The position numbers and the translations under genes are program-made. A DNA stretch of 64,000 nucleotides from Lachnospiraceae bacterium Marseille-Q4251 (GTDB taxonomy: Bacteria; Bacillota; Clostridia; Lachnospirales; Lachnospiraceae), in contig JAGTTO010000001.1 in NCBI GenBank assembly GCA_018223435.1, positions 930,001-994,000 on the forward strand, in the 5' to 3' direction. The notes beneath the pieces are model-generated. The model saw nothing but the letters and a program-made list of their open reading frames with translations, ran no database searches and was not told the origin of the DNA. This document shows, one piece after another, positions 30,288 to 38,692 of the stretch (within the stretch, counting starts at the first letter, position 1; each line of letters begins with the position of its first letter).

Positions 30288-30353
30288 TCTCAAGGTCTCC
30301 TTTCTTCTAGAGAGTGAATCTTCTGTGGTCCGCCCACATCCTTTCGGATGTTG

Positions 30354-30380
30354 TTAGCACTCATCTCTATAGAGTGCTAA
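30354..30380. promoter_or_regulatory. CIRCE operator (HrcA binding site)
   Basis: TTAGCACTC, nine-base spacer, GAGTGCTAA: both arms match the consensus perfectly. It lies just downstream of the hrcA -10. Confidence 0.97.
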
Positions 30381-30393
30381 CATCTATGTACAT

Positions 30394-30422
30394 AACATAT
30401 CACCAGACCCCACCTTTGTCAA
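30394..30422 (-). promoter_or_regulatory. Sigma-A promoter of hrcA operon
   Basis: Minus strand TTGACA (30422-30417), 17 bases, TATGTT (30399-30394). The CIRCE element begins 13 bases downstream of the -10, where HrcA would block initiation. Confidence 0.88.
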
Positions 30423-30469
30423 TAGGCATTTTCAGTTTTTTTGTGAAAAAAATGTGAAACATCGCTTTC

Positions 30470-30498
30470 TTGACAGCGACTTCCAGCTGAGATATATT
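30470..30498 (+). promoter_or_regulatory. Sigma-A promoter of the SGNH hydrolase gene
   Basis: TTGACA (30470-30475), 17-base spacer, TATATT (30493-30498), divergent from the hrcA promoter. A short GC palindrome (GCCGTCTTACGAGACGGC) follows before the gene and could be an operator or leader hairpin. Confidence 0.8.
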
Positions 30499-30550
30499 TA
30501 TAGTAACTACAAAGAAAGGTGCCGTCTTACGAGACGGCAGAGCGTATTCT

Positions 30551-31255
30551 ATGAAAAAGAGAAAAAAATCCGGCTTTGCCAACTTCGGTATCCTGCTGGC
30601 AGTCCTGACGATCCTGGTGCTCCTTGCCGGAGCCGTTTACCTCACCTTCTACATGAGCGGCAAGTCCATCAGCGTCCTGAAAAACGGCTTCAGCGGCGAT
30701 ATCATCACGATCCAGGAGCCTGACATCTATATCACGGAGACGGAAGGCGCCGCAGGCCACAGCTTCATCTTTGTGGGCGATTCCCGGACCGCCGGTATGG
30801 CGACCGCGGTGAAAGCCCATGAGCCCTCCGACACCTGCCGCTTCATCGCAAAGGAAGGCGAAGGCTACGAATGGCTGAAAAATGAAGGTACCAGCGAACT
30901 GGCCGCCGCCCTTTCCGAGACACCGGATACCACGGTGATCCTGAATCTGGGCGTCAACGATATCACAGAAGCTGACGCTTACATTTCCTATTATAAACAG
31001 CTCTTCGCTTCTTATCCCGACACCGATTTCCATCTGATGTCGGTAAATCCGGTCAGCGATGACTGCCCCACCGTCACCAACGCGGCGATCGACGCCTTCA
31101 ATCAGAAGATTAAAGCAGCTTTCCCGGATGAGTACCTGGACGTTTACAATTATCTTCTCACCGGCGATTTTTCCACGGTGGACGGCCTTCATTACACGGA
31201 CAGCACTTATCTTTCCATTCACTATTATTTAGCACAGCGAATATTAAGTAACTGA
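30551..31255 (+). CDS. Membrane-anchored SGNH/GDSL-type hydrolase
   Basis: 234 aa. An N-terminal membrane anchor (ILLAVLTILVLLAGAVYLTF) precedes an extracellular SGNH domain: block I FVGDSRTAG with the nucleophile serine (near residue 78), block III LNLGVNDI, block V DGLHYTD with the catalytic Asp and His. Likely acts on acyl or acetyl groups at the cell surface; substrate unknown. The only plus-strand gene in this stretch, with its own promoter. The last residues (about RILSN) and the stop codon come from repeat element A. Confidence 0.8.
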   Translation: MKKRKKSGFANFGILLAVLTILVLLAGAVYLTFYMSGKSISVLKNGFSGDIITIQEPDIYITETEGAAGHSFIFVGDSRTAGMATAVKAHEPSDTCRFIAKEGEGYEWLKNEGTSELAAALSETPDTTVILNLGVNDITEADAYISYYKQLFASYPDTDFHLMSVNPVSDDCPTVTNAAIDAFNQKIKAAFPDEYLDVYNYLLTGDFSTVDGLHYTDSTYLSIHYYLAQRILSN

Positions 31256-31391
31256 CACCTTGACTTGTCTGATTTTTCATCTGCTGCGTTGTCATCAATC
31301 GACGTAGCCACCGCTACGCCTCATTCCTCCGCCTTGCATATGAAGAAATCATCCGGTGTCAATGTATCAGAAACTTAATTTTACTGTACCA
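31230..31391. repeat. MITE-like element A, full-length copy
   Basis: About 162 bp with imperfect inverted ends (AGCACAGCGAATATTAAGT at the left, ACTTAATTTTACTGTACC at the right). The centre holds GACGTAGCCACCGCTACGCC and GCCTTGCATATGAAGAAATC. It is near-identical in the centre, in opposite orientation, to the 55.9-kb copy. It overlaps the 3' end of the SGNH gene. Confidence 0.85.
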
Positions 31392-31430
31392 GCCAATCGT
31401 CTGACCGCCGCCTGAGCTTAAAACAATCTA

Positions 31431-31478
31431 AAAAAGACAGCTTCTCTGCTTTATGACAAGCAGTGAGGCTGTCTTTTC
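31431..31478. terminator. Bidirectional terminator between SGNH gene and hemW
   Basis: AAAAAGACAGC, interior CTGCTT/AAGCAG stem, GCTGTCTTTTCTTT. A-run on one side and T-run on the other fit termination of converging transcripts. Confidence 0.88.
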
Positions 31479-31479
31479 T

Positions 31480-32631
31480 TTATGATAATAGAAACTCCGC
31501 CAGTACCGGATTGGAAAGATCGATGCCGCGGCTCGTGAGCCGGACAAAATCGCCCTCCTCCTCGATGAGGCCATCCTCTTCCAGTTTTTCCAGCTCCCGC
31601 CAGTAAACGACGTTCAGATCGCAGGAAAAAGTCTCTTTAAATTTCTTTCTGGAAACGCCATTAAGGACCCGAAGCCCCAGAAACATCGTCTCCTCGATCT
31701 GGTTGTCCTTGGTGAGCACCAGAAATTCCTTTTTGGAAAAATCGCCGCCAAGATAATCGCAGAGATCTTCCGTATTCTTATAACGCACCGGATTTAAGAG
31801 AGTGGAGGCTCCTAAGCCGAATCCCAGGTAATCTTTCCGCTGCCAGTAACCCAGATTATGGCGGCACTCCCGGCCGGGCTTCGCGTAGTTGGAAATCTCA
31901 TAGTGGAGATAACCGTTTTCCTTTAAAACGCTGCCCGTGAGCTCATACATGGCCCTCTCCTCCTCCTCAGAAGGAAGAAGCTCCGGCTCTTCCCCGGCAT
32001 CCCGTTTTTCCGCATCTTTTTCATAAAGCTGGTAAAAAGGCGTGCCCTCCTCAATGATCAGGCTGTAGGCGGAGATATGCTCCGGGTTTAGGGCGATGAC
32101 CTGTTTGAGCGTTTTCTCCCAGCTTTCCACTGTCTGCCCCGGAAGGGCAGACATGAGATCCACGTTGATATTGGAAAAACCGGCTTTCCGCGCCAGCTCA
32201 AAGCTTTCGAGAAATTTTTCCCAGGTGTGGATCCGGCCCAGCTTTTTCAGTTCCTCCGCATCTGTGGACTGAAGACCGAAGCTTAAGCGGTTAATTCCGG
32301 CCTTTTTATAAAAGGAAAGCTTTTTTTCATCCACAGTTCCGGGATTGGCTTCCAGCGTGATTTCTGCCTCTTCCCGGAAGTGAAACTTTTTCCGGAGGGC
32401 TTCCATCAGCCGAAGAATCGCCTCTCCCGGCAGGATGGAAGGGGTTCCTCCCCCGAAAAAGACCGTCACCACCTCGTAGTCCTCCGGCTCCTCAAAGTCC
32501 TCGATCTCACGGATCAGCGTGTCCACATAGGCGGCACGGGTCTTTTCCTCCGCCGGAGCGGAGAGAAAATCACAGTAATTGCATTTTTTCACACAGAAAG
32601 GAATGTGAAGGTAAAGCTCCAGCTCTTTCAT
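31480..32631 (-). CDS. hemW: HemW, radical-SAM heme chaperone
   Basis: 383 aa from [16 protein letters not shown]; the open frame runs 87 codons upstream only because it reads through lepA in another frame. CxxxCxxC in FCVKKCNYCDF near residue 15, FFGGGTPSIL, LEANPGT, SFGLQS. Family formerly called HemN-like; HemW binds heme and is thought to deliver it to respiratory enzymes. Its start overlaps the lepA stop in a TGATG, giving coupled translation. Confidence 0.93.
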   Translation of the reverse strand: MKELELYLHIPFCVKKCNYCDFLSAPAEEKTRAAYVDTLIREIEDFEEPEDYEVVTVFFGGGTPSILPGEAILRLMEALRKKFHFREEAEITLEANPGTVDEKKLSFYKKAGINRLSFGLQSTDAEELKKLGRIHTWEKFLESFELARKAGFSNINVDLMSALPGQTVESWEKTLKQVIALNPEHISAYSLIIEEGTPFYQLYEKDAEKRDAGEEPELLPSEEEERAMYELTGSVLKENGYLHYEISNYAKPGRECRHNLGYWQRKDYLGFGLGASTLLNPVRYKNTEDLCDYLGGDFSKKEFLVLTKDNQIEETMFLGLRVLNGVSRKKFKETFSCDLNVVYWRELEKLEEDGLIEEEGDFVRLTSRGIDLSNPVLAEFLLS

Positions 32632-34442
32632 CAATTCTCGTCCAGCTTGAGCACGCTCATGAAGGCCTTCTGCGGGATCTCCACATTTCCTACCTGGCGC
32701 ATCCGCTTCTTTCCTTCCTTCTGTTTTTCCAGCAGTTTCTTCTTTCGGCTGATATCGCCGCCGTAACACTTGGCCAGGACGTCTTTTCTCATGGCCTTGA
32801 CGGTCTCGCGGGCGATGATCTTGCTTCCGATCGCCGCCTGAATCGGGATCTCGAAGAGCTGTCTCGGGATCTCCTCCTTCAGCTTCTCGCACATTTTTCT
32901 CGCTCTCTCGTAAGCAGTGTCCGCGTGGATGATGAAGGAAAGTGCATCTACTTCTTCCTTATTTACAAGGATATCCAGTTTCACAAGCTCGGAGCGCTGA
33001 TAGCCTTTCATCTCATAATCAAAGGAAGCATAGCCTCTGGAGCGGGATTTCAGTGCGTCGAAGAAGTCGTAAATGATCTCGTTCAGGGGCAGGGTGTATC
33101 TCAAGAGGGCGCGGGTGGCTTCCATGTACTCCATTCCCTCGTAAATGCCGCGGCGCTCCTGGCAAAGGTCCATGATGGCTCCGATGTACTCGCTGGTCAC
33201 CATGATCTCAGCCGCCACCACGGGTTCCTCCATGTACTCGATCTCGGAGGGGTCCGGGAGGTTGGAGGGGTTGGTGAGTTCGATCACGTCGCCGTTGGTC
33301 TTGTAGACTTTATAGACTACGCCCGGAGCTGTGGTCACGATATCGAGATTGTACTCTCGCTCCAGACGCTCCTGGATGATCTCCAGATGAAGCAATCCTA
33401 AGAAACCGCAGCGGAAACCAAATCCCAGAGCGATGGAGGTCTCCGGCTCAAACTGCAGGGAAGCATCGTTGAGCTGCAGCTTCTCCAGTGCGTCCCGAAG
33501 ATCCGGATATTTGGCTCCGTCCGCCGGGTACATACCGCAGTAAACCATCGGGTTGACTTTCTTATAGCCCGGAAGCGGGGCGTCGCAGGGATTGGAAGCG
33601 TCTGTGACCGTATCACCTACGCGGGTGTCTTTGACGTTTTTGAGGGAGGCGGTAATATAGCCTACCATTCCGGCACTGAGCTCGTCGCAGGGGATAAACT
33701 GACCGGCTCCGAAGTAACCGACCTCCACCACTTCTTCCGTACAACCCGTGGCCATCATATGGATGGGAGTGCCCTTTTTCACGGTGCCGTCCATGATCCG
33801 GACGAAAATGATAACGCCGCGGTAGGGATCATAGAGAGAGTCAAAAATCAGGGCTTTCAGGGGCTTCGTAGCGTCTCCGCCGGGAGCCGGAATCCGGTGT
33901 ACGATCTCCTCCAGCACCTGATCCACATTAAGGCCGGTCTTCGCGGAAATCTGGGGAGCGTCCTGAGCTTCGATGCCAATGACATCCTCGATCTCGTTGA
34001 TGACCCGCTCAGGATCGGCACTCGGAAGGTCGATCTTGTTGATGACCGGGAAAACGTCGAGGTTGTGGTCCAGAGCCAGATAAACGTTTGCCAAGGTCTG
34101 AGCCTCAATACCCTGAGCGGCATCCACCACGAGGATTGCTCCGTCGCAGGCTGCCAGACTTCGGGAAACCTCATAGTTGAAGTCCACATGGCCCGGGGTG
34201 TCAATGAGGTTGAAGATATACTCCTCGCCATCCTTGGCGTGATAAACCGTGCGGACAGCCTGGGATTTGATCGTGATTCCGCGCTCCCGCTCCAGTTCCA
34301 TGTTGTCCAGCACCTGCTCCTGCATCTCACGCTTCGTGAGAAGACCGGTCATCTCGATGATGCGGTCCGCCAGGGTGGATTTTCCATGGTCGATATGTGC
34401 GATAATACAAAAATTTCTGATTTTGCTTTGGTCCATTGCCAT
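32631..34442 (-). CDS. lepA: Elongation factor 4 (LepA)
   Basis: 603 aa. GTPase with [17 protein letters not shown] (P-loop), [18 protein letters not shown] and NKIDLPSA, followed by EF-G-like domains III and V and the LepA-specific C-terminal domain ([17 protein letters not shown]). A ribosome-associated back-translocase affecting initiation and biogenesis. In the spoIIP-lepA-hemW-hrcA order typical of Clostridia. Confidence 0.97.
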   Translation of the reverse strand: MAMDQSKIRNFCIIAHIDHGKSTLADRIIEMTGLLTKREMQEQVLDNMELERERGITIKSQAVRTVYHAKDGEEYIFNLIDTPGHVDFNYEVSRSLAACDGAILVVDAAQGIEAQTLANVYLALDHNLDVFPVINKIDLPSADPERVINEIEDVIGIEAQDAPQISAKTGLNVDQVLEEIVHRIPAPGGDATKPLKALIFDSLYDPYRGVIIFVRIMDGTVKKGTPIHMMATGCTEEVVEVGYFGAGQFIPCDELSAGMVGYITASLKNVKDTRVGDTVTDASNPCDAPLPGYKKVNPMVYCGMYPADGAKYPDLRDALEKLQLNDASLQFEPETSIALGFGFRCGFLGLLHLEIIQERLEREYNLDIVTTAPGVVYKVYKTNGDVIELTNPSNLPDPSEIEYMEEPVVAAEIMVTSEYIGAIMDLCQERRGIYEGMEYMEATRALLRYTLPLNEIIYDFFDALKSRSRGYASFDYEMKGYQRSELVKLDILVNKEEVDALSFIIHADTAYERARKMCEKLKEEIPRQLFEIPIQAAIGSKIIARETVKAMRKDVLAKCYGGDISRKKKLLEKQKEGKKRMRQVGNVEIPQKAFMSVLKLDEN

Positions 34443-34473
34443 TCTATTTCCTCCTAAAGGGGATTCTATATCC

Positions 34474-34602
34474 GTAAGTTTTTCAGAACCGAGCCATCTC
34501 GATATGGCTTCTCGCCAAATAGATTTTCACAGAAAAACGCTCATTCACGCAAGCATGCTTCGCATTTTCTCTGAAAATCTGCTCGGCTCTGAATAGTTTA
34601 AC
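34474..34602. repeat. MITE-like element B, degenerate copy
   Basis: Reverse complement of the 59.1-kb copy in layout: shared AAATCTATTTGGCGAGAAGCC-like interior (19-base match region TCTATTTGxCGAGAAGCCA), ATGCTTGC and CAGATTTTCAG segments. Right end CGGCTCTGAATAGTT is well kept, the left end is eroded. Lies between lepA and the spoIIP stop. Confidence 0.75.
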
Positions 34603-34608
34603 ATTATC

Positions 34609-35913
34609 TCATTCCCCGCGCAAGACCTGATTCAGAATATCTGCCAGGGGTTCCATGGCGTTGTACTCTTCTTCCACGGTGTTCAGCTGGGTGCCGGACT
34701 CAATGAGGAGTGAATGGGAACAGAGATGCTGGTTGTAGCGAAGGCTCTGAAGATAGATATTCCGGGTGAAACCGGGGTAATACTCCGCCGCCTTCATCTG
34801 GAGCTGAAACGAAAAGGCCAGATTATCCGCTATGTAGGGATTTGGCAGATAATCCACGGGGCCGTTTCTCGCCGTACGGCTGAGTCCGTTATAAAACATG
34901 ATTTTCGCCACCGGTTTTCCGTTGAATTCCGTCACAAAGCGATAGTCATCCACTCCGTCCCGATGAAGGTCGATGACCACCTGGATCGAAGGATAGGCCT
35001 TCAGGATCGCCTCAATATCCGGAGCCGCCAGATTGTAGGCCTTGTTCCGGTCCAGTTTCCCGTCGATCATATCGTATACCTTTGTGTGGTGGAGCACTTC
35101 AAAGCCGTACTGATCCGTGAGAATCTCTTTTAAGCGCTCCCCCACGCCGATGATCGTATCGCGAAGATCCCCGGGCCTGGAATCGGCGAAGGCCTCCTGG
35201 GAGTGGGTATGGTAAATCAGGATCTGCGGGCCGTCGGTAGCTGTGTCAATGGCGAGATCCTTTTCCATGAGATTATCGACGTTTAAGAGGGATTCGTCGA
35301 TCGCCGCGGAGGCGTCCAGAATGAAATACTGGTTCAGAAGGAAATTGAAATCCTTCATGTCCGCCCATGGCAGAACCTGAGGTGCCTGGCGGAGAGACTC
35401 TGCCACCGGGGTGGGGATGGCTGAGTTGGAGAAGGCGCTGACGTAAGGGAGAGCCGTGTCGGGCTCGGTTTCTGTTTCGTAATCAGCTCCGGAGGAATCT
35501 ATACTCTCTACCACTTTTGATCCGTTCATTTTTTCATCCGCCTCTGTTTCAGACAATCTCTGACTATCAGCCCCGCCTGCACCAGTCTCTCCCTGCTCTT
35601 CCGTCAGCCAATCTTCCGTTTTCTCCCCCTTCTCTTCCGTCTCCTCCAGTGGCGGAAACAGCACATCCACCACCTTCCTCCCCACACTTTTTCCAGATCT
35701 TTCCCCGGTTTCGGTCTCCGTCTCCCAGGTCAACACTCCGTTGTATGTATCCACCGCCAACTCCTCGATCTTTCCGGGCAGTTTCTTAAAGAAGCCGCTG
35801 CCGCCCCAGCCATTCTCACCGGCGATCAGAAGTCCCCGACAGAAAACATAGAACCCCAGAAGCACCAAAATACTACCTATTATATAGGGAAACCATTTTT
35901 GAAAACGACGCAA
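34609..35913 (-). CDS. spoIIP: Stage II sporulation protein P (SpoIIP)
   Basis: 434 aa. One N-terminal membrane segment (IIGSILVLLGFYVFCRGLLI), a low-complexity Glu/Thr/Ser linker (about residues 80-165) and the C-terminal amidase/endopeptidase domain: ILIYHTHSQEAFAD, VIDLHRDGVDD, IESGTQ. Degrades peptidoglycan at the septum for engulfment with SpoIID and SpoIIM. Follows gpr, the conserved order in spore formers. Confidence 0.93.
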   Translation of the reverse strand: MRRFQKWFPYIIGSILVLLGFYVFCRGLLIAGENGWGGSGFFKKLPGKIEELAVDTYNGVLTWETETETGERSGKSVGRKVVDVLFPPLEETEEKGEKTEDWLTEEQGETGAGGADSQRLSETEADEKMNGSKVVESIDSSGADYETETEPDTALPYVSAFSNSAIPTPVAESLRQAPQVLPWADMKDFNFLLNQYFILDASAAIDESLLNVDNLMEKDLAIDTATDGPQILIYHTHSQEAFADSRPGDLRDTIIGVGERLKEILTDQYGFEVLHHTKVYDMIDGKLDRNKAYNLAAPDIEAILKAYPSIQVVIDLHRDGVDDYRFVTEFNGKPVAKIMFYNGLSRTARNGPVDYLPNPYIADNLAFSFQLQMKAAEYYPGFTRNIYLQSLRYNQHLCSHSLLIESGTQLNTVEEEYNAMEPLADILNQVLRGE

Positions 35914-36016
35914 ATTCCCACCTCATTTTCGAGCCAGTCAAAAATCTCTCCAAACATCAAGTGAGGGCAAAAGATTTTTTTGCCCCCAGTATCAGTGTAT
36001 GCGCCGTTCTGGAAAA

Positions 36017-36973
36017 CTATGCCATTCCTCCCAGCGCAATGTTAATCCCCTCGGAGATCGTAAAGCTGATCCTTTTTACCGTCTCGTCAATGTCTTTTGG
36101 CGTCACATACATCGTATTCAGATGCGGCGACAGCAGTTCCCGGATCATCTGCTGCTTTTCCACCCGGTTCAGGGTTCCCAGGGCTCCGCCAAAGCCCCGG
36201 ACCTTCCCGGAAGAATCCAGCGTTTCCACCATCTCCTCCATCGTATCTCCCACGATCGTAGCCGCATCCACCACCGTCGGCACGCCGATCGAGATCACCG
36301 GCACGCCAAGAGCCTCCTTATTGATGCCGTTTCTGTGGTTTCCCACACCGGAACCCGGATTGATGCCCGTATCGGAGATCTGGATGGTCCGGCTCAGGCG
36401 CCTGGTATTCCTTGCCGCCAGCGCATCGATGACCAGAACCACATCGGGCCTCGTCTCCTCCACCACGCCCTTGATGATCTCCAGCGTTTCCATGCCGGTC
36501 TGGGCCATGACACCCGGCACCAGCGAACTCACCTCGTTGGCCCTTTTCCCTTCAAGGGCAGCCCGTCCATACTCCCGGATCATATGGCGGGTGATCTCAA
36601 TATTGCTCACAACCCTGGGCCCCAGAGCGTCCGGCGTCACATCCCGATTTCCCAGGCCCACCACCAGCACCGACTGTTCCCGCTCGCCGATCATTTTTTT
36701 CAGATGATACGCCAGCTCCTCCGAAATCTCCCGGTGATAATCCTCATCCTGACCGGACATATTCGGGGCCTCCATCGTGATATAGGTGCCTACGGGCTTT
36801 CCCATGGTCCGGGCCCCGTTTTCCGTCTCGATTTTCACCAGCGTGGTCCGGATCTCCTTCTCTTCATCCTCTCTCGTCTCCACCCGTACGCCCCGGATCT
36901 TCACATCATCCTCTTCAAAGCTTTCTCTTGCCTCCAGAGCCAGGTCCGTACGGACATGAAAATTTCCCAGCAT
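36017..36973 (-). CDS. gpr: GPR endopeptidase (spore germination protease)
   Basis: 318 aa. Starts MLGNFHVRTDLALEARES, the usual GPR propeptide region where autoprocessing takes place, then VVGLGNRDVTPDALGPRVV, LVPGVMAQTGMET and IDALAARNTRRLSRTIQISD. Degrades small acid-soluble spore proteins at germination. Divergent from rpsT, a very common Clostridia neighbourhood; probably transcribed in the forespore. Confidence 0.96.
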   Translation of the reverse strand: MLGNFHVRTDLALEARESFEEDDVKIRGVRVETREDEEKEIRTTLVKIETENGARTMGKPVGTYITMEAPNMSGQDEDYHREISEELAYHLKKMIGEREQSVLVVGLGNRDVTPDALGPRVVSNIEITRHMIREYGRAALEGKRANEVSSLVPGVMAQTGMETLEIIKGVVEETRPDVVLVIDALAARNTRRLSRTIQISDTGINPGSGVGNHRNGINKEALGVPVISIGVPTVVDAATIVGDTMEEMVETLDSSGKVRGFGGALGTLNRVEKQQMIRELLSPHLNTMYVTPKDIDETVKRISFTISEGINIALGGMA

Positions 36974-37035
36974 AAACTCCTTCCTTTCTATATTATGATG
37001 TATCTATTTTTCTCATTTTTTTCTTGAAATATGTA

Positions 37036-37064
37036 TTGACAAGCAGGAACTTATCGACTAAACT
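37036..37064 (+). promoter_or_regulatory. Sigma-A promoter of rpsT
   Basis: TTGACA (37036-37041), 17-base spacer, TAAACT (37059-37064). A leader of about 95 bases precedes the start codon. Confidence 0.8.
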
Positions 37065-37166
37065 ATAGAAGTATGTTCCACCGGGCTGTCCGTCTCCGTG
37101 TCAAAGTCCATGCTCGATGGAAAGCAAAAAAGACAAAACGATTGAAAATATTTGGAGGTGTACGGA

Positions 37167-37430
37167 TTGGCTAACATTAAATCTGCAAAAAAAAGAATTC
37201 TCGTAAACAATACTAAAATGGAGCGCAACAAAGCTATCAAATCCGGTGTGAAAACCGCTATCAAGAAAGTGGACGCCGCTGTTGTTGCAAAAGACGCTGA
37301 GGCTGCAAAAGCTGCTCTCCTGAACGCAACTTCTGTTATTGACAAAGCTGCTACCAAGGGTGTATATCACAAGAACAATGCTTCCCGCAAAGTTTCTCGT
37401 CTGACCAAAGCTGTAAACAGCATTCAGTAA
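37167..37430 (+). CDS. rpsT: 30S ribosomal protein S20
   Basis: 87 aa from a TTG start (ANIKSAKKRILVNN) with GGAGGTG nearby; the upstream frame extension MEVYG would overlap this ribosome binding site and is rejected. Very basic helical protein binding 16S rRNA. A TTG start is frequently seen for S20 and may help self-regulation. Confidence 0.96.
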   Translation: MANIKSAKKRILVNNTKMERNKAIKSGVKTAIKKVDAAVVAKDAEAAKAALLNATSVIDKAATKGVYHKNNASRKVSRLTKAVNSIQ

Positions 37431-37461
37431 TCGAGTTTCAATCATTATATAGAATATCCAA

Positions 37462-37496
37462 AGACAACCAATCCCGTCAGTTGGTTGTCTCTTTTT
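37462..37496 (+). terminator. Terminator of rpsT
   Basis: AGACAACCAA, nine-base loop, TTGGTTGTCT, then CTTTTT. Confidence 0.93.
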
Positions 37497-37890
37497 GTCC
37501 AAAAATCTCCCTCTTGACCATTCTCCCGCACTGGCCGCTACTGCTCCATCATCGAATATCTGATGGACCAAAAAACGGACATGCCCTTTTTCTTATGCAC
37601 CTGCCCCTATGTAGATCCCAGCCGCCGTCTCCGCCACGCAAATTGTGTCGCCGATGCCAACGCTGTCATCCCGAAGATTGCAGCGAGATACTCCAGAGTT
37701 TCAGCTTCAAAGGCGTCGCAATTCTGCTTTTTACATTTACCAGACAGAGGTTCAGATAATCTTTTCCCAGGGCGCTTATGATCGCCAGCTGCCTCTTTAT
37801 TGTGTCTTTATATATTTTTCCGCTGTTTTTTCCATACTCTTTCTGCCCCCCTGCTTGTTTCCTTTTATTATAGTATGCTGGGAAGTATTG
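37497..37890. other. Non-coding gap after rpsT
   Basis: About 390 bases between converging genes. Frames here have no family signature. No repeat family from elsewhere in the window was recognised; the sequence may hold the 3' region and terminator of the phospholipase-like gene. Confidence 0.5.
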
Positions 37891-38535
37891 TCAAAAGATT
37901 TTCCAGCTCCAGTCCATGCTGTTCAAACCTGCTTTGCCCGCCTTAAGCCGCCTCAGTTCGTCCAGGCAGAAAACGATGGAGCGTTCCACCAGCTCCTCAG
38001 CCATCTCTTTTGAGAAAAAGAAAATGTCCGTCTCCGCTACCGGTACAAACTGCTCACTCACTTCCTCCACAAGCCCCGGCACGTCAAAATCTGCCAGCTC
38101 CGTGATGGGCTCCCCGGTAAGATCAATGACCTGCAGATTCCCCGGACTCAGGCCGTACTTCTGTGCCACATGGCAGTTTGTGATCTCATAATCCCGATGC
38201 AGTTTTTTCACATTCTCCGGGTTTCTGGAATCCCAGTGATGCTCCCCGTAAATAAATTTCCGATAGAAGGTATCCTGAATCAGATGGAGATAATAGCCCA
38301 GATACAGGTCGTCCGTCTTCATCTCCTTCTGATATCTGGAGCGGTAAAATTCCAGATCGTATGTGTATGTAAACGTAAGCTCACCATCAAGCTGCTTTTT
38401 CTTTTTCAGATGGCTGTTCCCCCTCACCGCCCCATCCGGCAGAATCGCCCCCAGCCGTAGCCGCTTAAAATTCTGAAAGTCTGCCTGCTTTATCATGGCT
38501 TCCGTTATCGCTAGGTGAATCATACTTGATGCCAT
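37891..38535 (-). CDS. Zinc-dependent phospholipase C-like protein
   Basis: 214 aa from ATG MASSMIHLAITEAMIKQ behind AAAGGAG; the frame extends 44 codons upstream without support. HLAIxEAM, LGAILPDGAV and LGYYLHLIQDTFYRKFIYGEHHW place histidines and aspartates in the pattern of S1/P1-phospholipase C-like helical proteins found widely in Clostridia. No signal peptide, so probably cytoplasmic and of unknown substrate. Monocistronic. Confidence 0.65.
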   Translation of the reverse strand: MASSMIHLAITEAMIKQADFQNFKRLRLGAILPDGAVRGNSHLKKKKQLDGELTFTYTYDLEFYRSRYQKEMKTDDLYLGYYLHLIQDTFYRKFIYGEHHWDSRNPENVKKLHRDYEITNCHVAQKYGLSPGNLQVIDLTGEPITELADFDVPGLVEEVSEQFVPVAETDIFFFSKEMAEELVERSIVFCLDELRRLKAGKAGLNSMDWSWKIF

Positions 38536-38692
38536 AGAAATGCTCCTTTTTGTTCTGATTTTCACGAGGATCTGGACATCTGCCCGGATCCTCAAAAATA
38601 AAACATCTTTTATTTTAGTTTTCGCCGGCTTGTTATAAGCCTTTCCCACATCCAGACCATATAACAACTTTATATGCTCTGTCTTTTTATTC

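Noticed and set aside
30527..31222. 231-codon antisense frame over the SGNH gene
   Set aside because: The plus-strand gene has promoter, ribosome site and catalytic motifs; the antisense frame has none.
32632..32892. Upstream extension of hemW by 87 codons
   Set aside because: It is lepA sequence read in another frame; HemW proteins begin at [13 protein letters not shown].
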